Shown here piece after piece: positions 40,095 through 52,532 of a DNA stretch of 64,000 bases. Under the pieces are notes generated by a model. That model did not search any database and had not been told where the DNA came from. It was given only the letters and a program-made list of their open reading frames with translations. Each line of letters opens with the position of its first letter. Positions within the stretch are counted from its first letter, which is position 1. The position numbers and the translations under genes were made by a program. This DNA comes from Pempheris klunzingeri (taxonomy: Eukaryota > Chordata > Actinopteri > Acropomatiformes > Pempheridae), in the NCBI RefSeq assembly GCF_042242105.1, contig NC_092022.1, positions 13,512,001 to 13,576,000 on the forward strand, read 5' to 3'.

Positions 40095-43000
40095 ATGCAG
40101 TTGCCAAGGACGTGGATCGTATTCGTTTGTCTGTGTGGCACAGTTTTATCAGGACAAAGCCCGAACTTTTTTCAGGACACAAATGCATACTCAGAAACCT
40201 CCTATGAGACACCTGAATTCAAAACAGCACCCATTCATCCACCAGGACTTGATACAGGAGTGACCTTGTTAGATACACATGCTTCAAGTACAACCCTCCC
40301 TGCTGGTAAGATGTTTTTGTCTTTCAAATGCTGCCTGTTTCTCTCCTGCAACAAATTATTTTATAACTGAAATAGATTGAAGTTATTTTTTACACCAGTG
40401 TAAAGCTAACTTTTTTTTTTCTGTCTTATACTGTTTTTCTGCTCTGCCTTATGACTTGTGCTAAAGAGAGTGACGATGAGCATCTCCATATGGAGGCGGA
40501 GGAGGAGAGGGAGCATCAGGGAGTTGATTTCAGGAAGCTGGAGATTGGTAGAAGAAAGAGAGGTGCCTGGGGGAAGAGAAAACATGCAGCTACAGTGGAG
40601 GCCACCGCGTATAGAATAGTATGGTTACACAATTTTGCAATTTTGCAACATCTATTCACCCATGCTATAATCTGGTCTAAGACTCTGTTGTGTAAGTTGA
40701 TTCAGTGATCGTGTCCTGCTGTTTCTTGTAGGCAGGTTTGGGACGACCACTTATGGGCTGGAGGAAGCGTGGAAAAGATGAGCAGGAAACTAGCGCTCTC
40801 ATGGCTGTACTTAAAGAGCTCCATGCTGAAAAACGGCGGCTAATGGATCAAGGGAAAGCACAAGAGGAGGAGGAGGAAGAAGAAGAAGAAGATGATGACG
40901 ACGACGATGATGATGACGACGACGACGATGACGACGACGACGACGATGAAGACGATGATGAAGAGGAGGAAGAAGAGGTTTAATTCTTTTTGTATAAATA
41001 AGGCCATTGTTTTGCTTTTGGTCTTTGAATCACACAGTTGAGTCAATTGATTATTATTATTAATTAGTCATTATTTTCAAATGTTCTGTATCAGGAAGAG
41101 GAAGAGGAAGAAGAAGAAGGAGAAGAAGAAGAAGAAGAGGAGGAGGAAGAAGAAGAAGAAGAGGCAACTGAGCCTCCCAGCAATCAAACAGAAACATACT
41201 CTGGCTTTACAGAGTCTCCTCTGAGAGAGTGTCAGACTGCTGACAGAGAAATCAGCTGCAGGGGCATCGGCATGACTCACCTGCCAATCATAAACAACTT
41301 GCAGGCCACAAAACTGGACATGGCCGGTATGTATATGTTGCCGTAGTAGATTCCTCACACAAAATGAGGATGTTTGTGCTGTGATATTTTTCACATATGC
41401 AGGTTTATTAATAAATCAGCTTATTTATTAAGGTTTCCAGTAGCTCAAATTGGCACTTAGATGCCATTATTTTTCAAACATTTATACATTAAGGTTTATT
41501 CACAATTTGCTGTTATTTGTTGTTGTTGTCACTTGTATTACCGGCAAGCAAAGTCGAGGTCAAGATAGAGAAGATGTTGACCCATTAAACAGAAATTCCA
41601 AATAAGTTCACTGACTGATTGTATCATTTACATTAACGTCAAAACAAAGATTCCATCAATGAAATGCCAACACTAATGTTCGTCAAGTGAGTTTCAAGTG
41701 AAGTCCCACTCATGTCAAATGGCCTTGTAAGCCATATTAGATGCTTCCACTACATCCACTACATCATCTAACACACCATATGACTTGTCTTTAAAGAGAA
41801 CGACATCGGTGTCATCGCTCCACAAGCTTTCTCTGGTGTGCCGAACCTGGACACACTGGACCTGAGCAAAAACAAACTGGACGATGAGTCGTTCAGCCAC
41901 AACCCCCTGTCTGTGAGTAACACCACTCTGTGTGCATGTCATCAGTCACCAACCAACGCAGCTCTCAACTTCTGCACTGTCTCACTGTCTCATTTCTGTC
42001 TAATACTCATCTGTAACTACACAACACCCATGAAGTTGTATTCTGCATGTTAGATCTTACCCCTATGAAAGGTTTAAATTGAGGGATAGCTGTTCTTGCT
42101 TCAAAAGCCATAAATGTTACATAGTGTATGTGCCATGTGGTGCCAGTTCACAAGGGAACATAGTGTCCTTGTTGTGATGCACCCTAAACAAGGTCCACCC
42201 AATATCATCTAACTGCAGAGCTGGTGATCACAGACTGACAGTACCGGTCCAGCCTGCTCTACCTGCAGGCAGCAACTGTTGCAACTGTCGTTTTTTAGTG
42301 TTTTTATTGCTGCAATTTGTGTGTGTTTGGACTTTTTATATATCTAATACTTGCAAAATATAATATTCACTTGAGCATATACTTTTCTGCTAAATATGGA
42401 GTGTCATTATTCCTGTTTTCATCCATAGAACTGGAGAGAGGGGGAGGGGGCCCCAACCAGACATTGTTTGTCCAAAAGAAAAAAAACAAATATGAGAAGC
42501 AGAGCCCAAAGGAAAATAGGCAGCAAACAAAAATGTGCAATTTAAGCTACTAGGTTCTATTTTTTGTGCTTCATACATTCATTAACAAACCATTACTGCT
42601 GAAATGTGATGTTTGAGATCTATATGCTGCGCTGTATTTTTTATTTCAAATATTTAATTAAATGAGTTTAGAATGACATGACATGACATGAAATTATTTT
42701 AGCAAGTGTTACATATTAAGCTAAAAACCTTGACACACACACACAGAAAAGGAAAAGGAAAACAGAACAGAAACTATATTTTTTTAAAAAAACAGCTGCT
42801 GCAGTAAAGCTCATTGACTGCAGGTGGTGCAAATGTTATAGATCAATCAATATACTTTATTAATCCCCAAGGGGAAATTCCATAAGTGCAGCAGCTATTA
42901 CCTTCTTTGCCAGTAGGAGGCATCACTGACATATCTACAAATGCAGGTCTAAACTGCAGATATTAGTTTGTTCCTGTCCTATAGGTGGTGTAGGTTAGAA

Positions 43001-45012
43001 CGTGTGGAATTGGTCTGATATTATTGACCCCAAAAGCTCCTTCTTGTGGAGAATCTGCAGCTTGCTAAATGTGAATGAGTGAGTTTGTGAGTTGCACACC
43101 AGTTTTACAAGTCACTTTGCATCTAATTAAAATGAAAAGCAGGCTGCATCCTGTATCATTACAGTAATAAAAGAGCACTGAAAATTGCATTAACTAATCC
43201 TTCCTAAGAATAACCCCTCTGGTCTAGCCTCCAAATGACCACAGGCCAAACACAGATCCTGACCACACTGAAGCAAGCCTACCACACTCTGACCAATCAT
43301 TACACGCCACCATCAGCATACTCTCGCAGTATTGGCTGGACAGTCGTATTGGAAAACAGCTGCAGCCAATGATGTGGAGAATGAAAGGAAATTATTTTTA
43401 GAGGAAGATTTTTCTTCATTTTGTGCTCGCATCCCAGTAATGACAGAGAACTGATGGACTGGCTAGAGGGATACTGTGAAAGATGCAGTCCACTGCTTTT
43501 ACTTGACACACATCAACCACAGCAGCTTCAACTGAAGAGCCACACAGAGTGGCTTTACTAAAAATATAACATGATAGATGACATGGAGGAGATGCTCAGA
43601 GCTGACATTCTCTCATTTGATGTATTTCTGTGAACTCTGTGATTGTGTCCTGCTTGGCAAGTCGTGATGGGAAATTATGGATTTCGAGACAAGTATCAAT
43701 TTTGTCTGTTTTATCTTCCTGGTCTGCTCACTCCTCTTTTTGCTGCGTGTCATGTAGAACTTGACCTTTCTGAAGAGATTGAACCTAGACGGCAACCAGC
43801 TTACCCGTGTCCCAGAGCTGCCGCCATCTTTGGAGCAGCTCGAAATGAACAACAACAAGCTTAGTACTCTCACCCCTTACTGTTTCAAAGGTAGGACTTG
43901 TGTCTGTGTACATGGAAGAGAAACAATGTCATTAATGAAGATAATGATATTATCTAGTATTCCCGTCTAGGTTTGATGAACCTGTTCCGTCTGGAGCTGG
44001 AGGAGAATAATCTCCATGAGGGCGATGTGTCACCGCTGGCCTTCAAACCATTAGAGGGACTTCTGAGCCTCCACATGGACAGCAATCGCTTCCGTTCCCT
44101 CCCTCTGGGCCTACCTCCCTCTCTTCAGGTACACTGGTCTCACTTTGCTGAATCCTGCGGAAAAAATGTTAGGATCAGCTTGCTGGGATTCAGAATTATA
44201 TTCAGGATCATTCCAGAAACACTGACATAAGGACAAGACAATGCCACCTTGATGTCCCAAATCAATCATCTCCGTCTGTCTGTGTCTGCTCTTTTATGTA
44301 GGAGCTGGAGATGAATAAGAATCTAATTGAGGAGGTGAAACAAGAGGCACTGAGGGGCTGCGTCCATTTGAGAGTGCTGGACCTGAGTCACAACCTGCTG
44401 CATGAACAAGGAATCACCACCGGCGCCTGGACTCATCTCAAGTATGTCCATATGTCCATCCATCCATCCATCCATCCAGCGCTGATCCACACTGATTAAA
44501 AAGAACCCAACATGGTGCAGTCCCTCTGTCAGCCACAAGAGGGAAGAGTGGTCTTGTTTGAGATTCTGAGCACTTTTGTTATCATTTTTAATGTTCAAAT
44601 GTTATCAGTTGATCGGTTGTGGCACTTAATGGATTTGAAATAACACAAGATAATAGATTTATGACCGCTCAGATTGTTATTTCTATCATCACTGTAATTA
44701 GATATTCGCTGATGCTCTGATTCACATATAAAAATGCACATTAACACACTGACGCACAATCTAGATCAGTTCTGTTAACTGATGAGTCGCTGATTTCAGT
44801 GTTGATGATGTGCTGATGTTCTGACGGATTAACACAGAGACAGACACACGTTCTTTTTCTATTTTCATCTTTCTTTCTTTCTCACTTTCTTATCGCTTAA
44901 GTTCTGACAGCTGACCTTGTGTACCTAGATGAGCAGACATATAAGGGAGAGCTTGAGGGCAACTGTTTGCCTGCATGCGTGTGTGTATATGTCTCATTGT
45001 GTCTATGGTGAG

Positions 45013-45064
<52 letters not shown>

Positions 45065-46397
45065 TTAAATATAGTGAATTCCAGTGGGTTTTTACTTTGC
45101 TCCCTGGGATCCTTGCGAACCACAGTGGGAGCTTTAGGGAAAACTGAGGAAAAGAAAATTCTGAAGAAAGAATGAAAGACAAGAAAGCAAGAGAGACTTC
45201 AGATTGTACTCTATGGCTGAATGATTACATGAAGACAGAAAGCAGAATTAGAAAATTGAGACCTTGTAATCACAGATGGACAACAGTAAAACACTAAACC
45301 CTGTCCAAAGAGGAGAAAATGGACAAAGATCGACTAGGATGCACTTTGACTTCTCACTCAGATGTATTTGACATCTGACTCTCGCCCTCATTAAGTAGCG
45401 AGAGTAGCAGTCTTCCCATTGGCACTGCAGGCTTATTAGCTGGGTCTCTATTATAAAATCTAACATCAGCACTATCTTGAGTCGAGAGTGTGAACACATT
45501 CAACTTAACCTAAACTCACACAGAATGGGCTGTTACTTTAAAGGACAAAGGCCATTAGCATAAAAAAAGACTCCTCCCTGTAGTTGGATTATTTTATTCT
45601 GCAGGCTGATTCAAATTAAATCTGCACTGAAGTAGTTGTGTAGAAATTTATTCGTCATGTAGCTGCTACAGAGGTGTGTGGAGAAATAGAAAAAACAGAT
45701 TGGAAAAAAATGAGAAACAAATTAAAAGTAAATTGCTTATTGTTTAAATAAGATGAAGTTTTCTGGTTCTGGTTAGTGGAGCACCTCTGTTCCATGTCAT
45801 GGAGTCAGCGTTATTGTTGCCTCCTGCTGGGGTTCAGTGAACGGAGGTACGAGGTGCAGGCAGGTCTCAGGCAGACCGCGCTGACTGCCAGCATCTCACC
45901 TCATTATTTATATTGGTAATCATCTATGGCCAGAAGCCTCTGTGTTTGTAAAGTTTGCATTCAGTATAACCTGTTATTATTATTATACGTTAGATTTCCT
46001 CCAGCTTCCTATATCCCATATCTTTTTACTCACTGAACTTATCCCAGATCTGTCTTTGATTTGTGTTTTTCTGGGTACACACCCAGAGGAAGACAACACA
46101 TGCAGATGAGCTTGAGAATTCATCCGCTTGAATATACATTTCAGAGGGAATTATTCTACAATTTACTCCAGCTTCAGTTACGTGTTACTTTGTTAAATTA
46201 GAATTTTACATGCAGAGATAAACGTATTCCAAGTATAGGTATAAAATATAAAAAAGAGCAAATGTAATGCATTGTTACAGATAAAGACAGGCATTTTCTG
46301 TGTATTGAACACTTTTAATACTTTAATTACATTTTGCTAATAATAGTTTGACACTTGAAAATGTCTCTCCATAGGGGCACAGCTCACACACACACAG

Positions 46398-46441
<44 letters not shown>

Positions 46442-49400
46442 CATGTGTCGCTACTATGGGCCCCATCCTGTGGGTGTTCTCCCAGTTTTCACTAAGTTTG
46501 TAATACAAGAACACACACACACACACACACATCTGTTTGCTGTCTTCTTCTGGCTCTTTATGAACCTGTCAGCTCAAATAAGAGCCTGAAATGCCTCAAC
46601 ATCCACCCCTCCTCCTGTCAATCAAAACGTAACACTGATTACATCACTGCTGGCCACTGACAGAAACAGAGTTTGTCGAGACCTTGTCTTGCAACATACG
46701 AACATAGAGAGACCAACAGAAGACACAGGAGGAGAGGGAAACACAAAGGAGAATCTATGGAACCACAACAGAATATGTTTTAAATTACTCTCATGGATTA
46801 AAGCTACATAAAAGTCATTTATTCCAAAAGTCCAAAATAATATATGCACATGCAATATATTTCATGAGTAATGTGTTTTCAATAACTACTTTTTGTCAGT
46901 CATAAATTGTTATTGAGAAAATATCGCTATCTGGACTTTCTTTTTAAAATACGTAATCCTACTTGGTGTTTTGGACCTTAACTTAATAGCCTTGTAAATG
47001 TGTCATCATGTTAAAAATGATCCAGACAAACTACACTTGGAGTATTGATTAGTAAGTGACAAAGAAGTGGTATTTTATTTTATTATCATTTAAAATTTTG
47101 TGTTTAAATAGATTGACTGATTTTTTTTTTGTGTCCATGTGGTTTTAATTAGTTGTGTCATTTTGACAGGCTGTGAGAGGCTGTTGTTGGAGAGGCTCTC
47201 CGTGTAGATTTATCTTTGCTGCGGGCTCAGACTGACTGCATGTAGGCACAGGTTCAGTGATCATCGCACCGCGGATGTGTGTGTCATGTTATGTTCTGAT
47301 GTGTCGGAGCCTGACAGGACTTGTAACGGAAAATCTTTCATCTTCAGACGAGCACAAATGGATTTCATAAGAGGCTTGCATAAATGGGCAAAACAAGCAC
47401 ACATGCACTCAACACAACACAAAACACACCAAATGTGTTAAAGCATCAGAGATGTCAAGTGAAAACCTCTAACCTTAATCAAGTTATCTTTTGTTTTCAT
47501 TTAAAGGTCCCCTCTAAACTTACAAACACATTATGTTTGGAATGGCAGCATTTGCAATCTCAAAATATGTACACTACACGGGGACACAAATACCCACAAT
47601 GGATAAACAGCACATGTATCACTGCAGTAAAGTATTCAAGTCCTAGTCTGTGTTTAAATGAATCCAAATGTGCTTCGGTCTCAACAGATTCAATTGAACA
47701 GATGTGACAACTGGCCGTAAATACTCCCAGATATCAGCTTAATAAATGCAGTACACACAGAAGCCTGCACCATGATGTCATGAACCGATGTCCTGCCATC
47801 ATCCATTGGTTCTGCTTGGCCACATTACCTATCCTGGTTAGGTGGCCAAAGTGCATAAGCCAGCTTGTGTAGTGCTGGCATGGTGTGCGCAGCACAGATT
47901 GAAGCGAGTGTATGTTTCAGCACCGGCCTTGTGTTTCCGTGTCTTTGTGTGTTTAGGAGAGTGAGACAAAACCCTCTGTGCGCTGGTTCCCATTAGAACC
48001 CGACAACCTGAGGATGAGCAGAGCATCAGCTTGATTACTCCTGGCCATGCTTTGCACAAAAACATGGACACACACACATACACTGTTGCCCATAAAGTTG
48101 GAATAATTGTTAAATCCCCCCAATTTTGTTAAAGCCTGAATACACCGTTTACAAAGGTTAATTGTGGTTTAAGTTTCACCGTGATATGTTTAGAAGACTT
48201 TGATCAATAAAGTTGAGAAGTTATACACTTTATTTATCAAGAATAAATCACATTGTCACAATCATTTCATTAGAAAAGGTAAAAAACATTTTATTCCAAC
48301 TTTATGGGCAACAGTGTACAAATATGTGCACACAAACATATTTACTTTTATGTTGATGCTCTGTGCCTCTCAATAAATGCTTTAGAAGTTAAGTAATAAA
48401 ATGAATCGTGGAAATAGGGTGCATATGTGTGAGTTTGTGTTGATATGAATATGTATGCAAGATCTATTTGTGAATTTGGGTTTTCAAATTTCTACATTTG
48501 CGTTTACACGTTCTCAATGCATCTCCGTGCCTTTGAGCATTTCTGTGCATGTGTTGGTGTTTCTTCCTCAAATCATGGTGCACGCACACGGGCATGCGTG
48601 TGTGTTGGCGTGTGCGTATGTGTGTAGGTGCCAGTGAGTGTGAGTGCGGAGGGTGGAGGACTCTGAGAAGAGAGGACTGTGTGTCCCTCCGCTCATTAAT
48701 ACCATGTGGAGCTCTAAGCAGCGGCGGACTGCTGCTGAGCTTCCTGGCAAAGATTTAGAATACAAATCAGCAGCACACAACTGGTCTGAACTGGAAATGA
48801 AAAACGAATAGAGCGATATATTTGAGGGTTTGAGTTTCAAGCAGAAACCACACAGTCATAGCAATCCATAACTGCCACCATGCATATAGGTTAAACTAAA
48901 AGCCTGCCGTGCGTTCAGTGTGTGTTGGCTCGTGTGTCTGTGTGTTTTGAGTTAAGTCTCTCATTGTGCTTTATCCCCTGTGTCCTAACTTTGTTTTCAG
49001 TAAAACATTTATGACTGTATTAATGTAATGTTTTATTGCACCTCTGTTAAGCAGAGAGGCACGTAACCAACCTCAAGTTTCCTGAAGTTTATAGTGGACC
49101 TTGCTTGACCAAACTGAGATGGGGCACATGCTAACCTTTCCTGTGATACTGACAAATGATCAAAAATTATCGATTTAGGGATTTAAACCCCTTCACATCA
49201 TCACACATCATCTCATGGAAACCCTAACCCTGACCTCTAACCCCTAATCCTTCAAAAATACCCAATGCTTAATGTAACCTGGGTGTTGTAAAGTTTAAGG
49301 GAGGAGAGGTAATGCTGTTGTCTTACTGTAAGTCACCTTTACGAGTAGCAGAAATGCGGAGGCACTAAACATCAGTCAGACAGATGCCAGTCAAAGTGTC

Positions 49401-52400
49401 TTCCACATCCATAACCCTTCATTCTCTATCCCCTCATTGGTCCCCATTTCACTCCAGTGTGTGGTCATTGGCTGGCCACTGTGGGGTGTTCCAGACCCAT
49501 TGGCTGTACAGTGTGGTCTATGAGCGGCGGAAGAACAGGAAATGAGGTTCCTCTCCTGCTGTGAGCTGTGCTGTAAACTCACAACAGCTGTGTGGGATCT
49601 TCCAGAAAAAACACTGAACCCCTGTACTACGTCTTTGTCTCAGACCCCTAAAATCTGGTCCTCCCTCTATGGCCGTTCATTCTCTTTCCTTCAGACCCAA
49701 AATTTTCATAGCCCTTATCTGACAATCAGCCACTAATCCTCCCTCAAAAACTGCCATGCTCTCTTACACTGCACCCCCAGGTCCTATTATTTTCTCCCCT
49801 GCTGCTCCCCATGGTTCCCCCACAGCCTTGCCTCCCACCTCTGCCTCCCTGCTTCCCTGGCTCTCCAACAGAGCTATGCAGGAGTCTACAAATTATAAAA
49901 CATGAGGTTTGCTGTGAAAAGCCTTGGAATCAGAGTGTAAGTGGGTATCCATTGTTATATTTTATATACGTATGTGTATGTGTGTGTGTGATTATGGCTC
50001 GGGGGAAAAAGTCAGAGTCACTAAAGTTGTTTCATTTCACCCTGAAGGGCACAAGAATGTGCGTACCATATGTGATAATAACGGACCCAATAGTTGCTAA
50101 GGCATTTCACTCAAAACCACAAATGCCAACCTCATGGGAGAGCTTGGGAAAATGTTGGGGGATCACCAACGTCTTCATGTTGAATGTTCATGAATGTCCA
50201 AACCAAATTTTGTGCCAATCTATCCAGAAGATGTTGGGATGTTGAGACTTGCTGACAGGGGATTGCCGCCATTCATGTATCTATCCTCCATGAATGTATG
50301 TAGAAATTTGGCAGTCCATCCGATAGTTGTTGAGATGTTTCAGTCTCAACCAAAGTGGTGGATAGAGTCGTTTTGTAGATGACTGATGACAGAAATGACT
50401 CGTCTGTGTGTTTCCTCTCAGGTCCCTTGAAGAATTGGACTTGTCCTACAACCAGTTCACCTCCGTCCCAATGAATCTGCCTCGCCCTCTCCTTAAACTG
50501 ACCCTCCAACACAACACCATCAGTCACATCCCTGCCTTCACGTTCCGCCACCTACGGCCTGGCCTACAGTCGCTCCATCTATCCCACAATGCCTTGAGCA
50601 ATGAGGGTACAGAACGAATGTCTTTTGTTGGAACATATCGCTCACTGGGTGAGCTCCTATTGGACAACAATCATCTCGTGGATGTTCCTCGTTGCATCCG
50701 ACAGTTTAAGAACCTGCAGGTGTTGAGGCTGGACAACAACCAGATCAGGTATAATCGCACTTTCCAGAAAGTCAGCTTTTGGGAGTCAAATGAGATTTTC
50801 ATAATGCAAGGATAAGCTAAACGCTTGCTTGCTTTTTACCTAATCCTTTCCTAATACCATTAGCTCTGCTAGTGCAGCTCCCTTTGGAAATGACCCTAAA
50901 GAGCCTGGCAAGGAAGCAAAGAAGGATATCATAGCACATTCAGTACCTTATGAAGATCCATTTATTCAAAATGACATTTCAACAACAGTCCTCATCAACA
51001 ATTATTTCATATTACTGTCTACTGTATACCAGATCCTGTGTCCATTTAAATTTAACACAGTAACGCTGGTGACAAAAGCAACAATGACTGATTTATATGA
51101 TCTTGGGTTTTTTTCTTTTTAAAAAAATCATGGTCAAGTAGCCAGAATTGATGAATGTACCTCAAACTTGCCAAAAGTCAGTTGATATAGTACTGTAGAG
51201 AAGTGTTAGCCAGTTGATTTCCTCCCTTGGGACTGAAATTTCCTGAGCTTATGTTAGGATCAATCAATTGCAGACTACAAATTAGTGTGGGAAGTTTTGT
51301 CTTTTCCCATTTGAAAGACGAAAGAGAGATCTCAGCAGGAGTGGACAGCCTTGCCAGTGACTCTGTGAGACTGTATTTAGGCACAACAATAGTTTGAGCT
51401 AAATGCTAGCGTTCACATGCAAACATGCTCATTATGACAATACTAACATGCTGATGTTTAGCAGGTATCATGTTTTCCATTGATGCCATCATAGTGTAGT
51501 GTTTTGTTAATGCTAACAATCGGTAATTAGCTAAAAACACAAACTATAGCCGAGGCTGATGCTAATAGATACTTTGGCATGTTGATGGTGCTTGAGGGAA
51601 GGTCAGGGTATTACTGAAGTTTTTACAATTCATCCTGGGGGTGTAACACATTTCATGTCAACCTATCCAATAGTTGTTGAGACATTTCACTCAAAACCAC
51701 AAATATCAACCTCATTGTGGCTCTCGAGCAAAGTACATGTCACAATCTGCTGTACCAGTCTGCTGCTGCTGGTAATATTCCACTCTGTGACCTGCTTGCC
51801 TGGCCACGCCGTCCAATCAGTGACAATCACCCTCACCTGATTCCCCAGCTGCACTTGCTTGCAATCACCTGCCTATTTAAGGTTCAGCAGTAGACTCCCT
51901 CTTTGCCAGATTGTCTTAGCTTCATGCCTGACCTTCCAGCACTCCTGTTTGGCCTGATTTCCTGGTTCTGACTCTGTTTGCCCCTGACTACCGCTCCTTG
52001 TCTCTTCCCTGGTAACTACCTCAGCCCTTCTGTTCCTGACCGCGAGCTTTGCCTATGTCCTTCCTGTCTTCTGTCTGCCTGCTGACTACCTGACCTCCCG
52101 CCTGTCACAGATTCTCCGCCTGTTTGCTCCATTTGGGTTCTTGTGCTTCGCTGTCTGCCTGCCTGTTGGCGAGCCCGGTTCTGGATTTGACTACGAGCTT
52201 AGACTGTCCCTCTCTGGTTCTGTTGCCTCCCATCTACCTAGTCATCTGCTCTTTCATCAACTGTGCTGCTATTGGGTCCTGTGAACACCCCGTTACAGTA
52301 CAGAATTCAGATGTCATATGTCTAAATGTGAGTGTTTGCGTGTTGTGGTTGCAGGCTGGTGAGACAGTGGGGAGTGTGCCACCCTCGTAATACTGGCTCC

Positions 52401-52532
52401 ACCTTGGCTTCGGTGCACTTGGAAAATAATCTGCTGGAGGTGGAGAAGATTCCTCAGAATGCCTTCTCCTGTCTGATTGATGCTCAGGGACTGATCCTCT
52501 ACCCACAACAGGGGAAACCCTACGACCAATAG
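40095..52532 (+). CDS. ecm2: ECM2-like secreted leucine-rich repeat protein with long acidic tract (10 exons, about 630 aa)
   Basis: Exons: 40095-40305, 40467-40618, 40732-40977, 41095-41326, 41797-41912, 43758-43890, 43971-44128, 44302-44441, 50422-50748, 52355-52532. The ATG at 40095 starts a signal peptide (MQLPRTWIVFVCLCGTVLSG); an in-frame upstream ATG at 39999 would bury it. A dibasic RRKR site is at 99-102. Residues about 166-226 are Asp/Glu but for one Gly. A two-Cys cap (ECQTADREISC) and about 11 leucine-rich repeats follow (LDLSKNKLDD, LNLDGNQLTRVP, LDLSHNLLHEQG, LRLDNNQIR). The end is the small leucine-rich proteoglycan type (SVHLENNLLEVEKIPQNAFSC). Repeats and ending fit ECM2 best; the family sits in extracellular matrix. 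The von Willebrand C domain of mammalian ECM2 is not seen. The end of exon 2 is uncertain: a donor at 40595 would also stay in frame. Confidence 0.82.
40864..41163 (+). repeat. ecm2: acidic-codon repeat split by a 117-bp intron
   Basis: GAA/GAG/GAC/GAT codons fill 40864-40977 (38 acidic residues) and 41095-41163 (22 Glu and one Gly). The intron between them (40978-41094) has donor GAG|GTTTAA and acceptor TATCAG. Antisense open frames here are shadows of the repeat. Confidence 0.9.
42838..42890. repeat. possible retroposon tail fragment
   Basis: The stretch containing ACTTTATTAATCCCCAAGGG and GGAAATTC resembles the tail of a common fish non-LTR retroposon as I remember it. It lies in the ECM2-like intron 41913-43757, without visible boundaries. 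Confidence 0.35.
45016..45060. repeat. TG microsatellite
   Basis: Nearly pure (TG)n of about 22 units. Confidence 0.95.
46387..46438. repeat. CA microsatellite
   Basis: (CA)n with one GATA-like interruption near its start; a second short (CA)n lies at 46512-46530. Confidence 0.95.
48081..48316. mobile_element. 236-bp TA-flanked MITE (Tc1/mariner-like)
   Basis: Both ends carry the same terminal inverted repeat of about 26 bases, starting CACTGTTGCCCATAAAGTTG. TA dinucleotides flank it (48079-48080 and 48317-48318), as expected of a Tc1/mariner target duplication. There is no coding capacity, so it would be a non-autonomous element moved by another transposase. The identical ends suggest it is not very old. 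Confidence 0.88.
50085..50385 (+). repeat. dispersed fish repeat, direct copy
   Basis: It shares a 22-base run beginning CATTTCACTCAAAACCACAA with the copy at 51683 and holds GATAGTTGTTGAGATG and ACCAAAGTGGTGGA. It ends just before the acceptor of the exon at 50422. Confidence 0.6.
51340..51732 (+). repeat. dispersed fish repeat, longer direct copy
   Basis: It contains the AACATGCTGATGTTTAGCAG part, the TAGCTAAAAACACAAACTAT part and the TTGTTGAGACATTTCACTCA part, in that order. Its right side meets the solo LTR at 51733. Confidence 0.6.
51738..52297 (+). mobile_element. 560-bp solo LTR with 5-bp target duplication
   Basis: The element starts TGTCAC and ends GTTACA (the TG...CA rule of LTRs) and is flanked by GTACA on both sides (51733-51737 and 52298-52302). 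It is CT-rich, as many fish LTRs are, and has a TATA-like TATTTAA at 51874-51880. No internal coding region remains, so it is a solo LTR left by recombination. Superfamily not determined; the 5-bp duplication allows gypsy- or BEL-type. It ends 57 bases before the last exon of the ECM2-like gene. Confidence 0.8.

Larger units (their letters stand above)
44442..50421 (+). other. ecm2: 6-kb intron of the ECM2-like gene
   Basis: The intron joins ...HLK to SLEELDLSYNQ through split codon AA|G. It holds three CA/TG microsatellites, a MITE (48081-48316) and a dispersed repeat copy near 50.1-50.4 kb. I see no exon or nested gene in it. Confidence 0.7.

Noticed and set aside
40840-41394. Minus-strand frames rich in Val, Ile, Phe and Leu
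   Set aside because: They are the reverse of the Asp/Glu codon repeat and not membrane proteins.
44890-45175. Frames rich in Cys-Val or Thr-His
   Set aside because: Direct translation of the TG/CA microsatellite.
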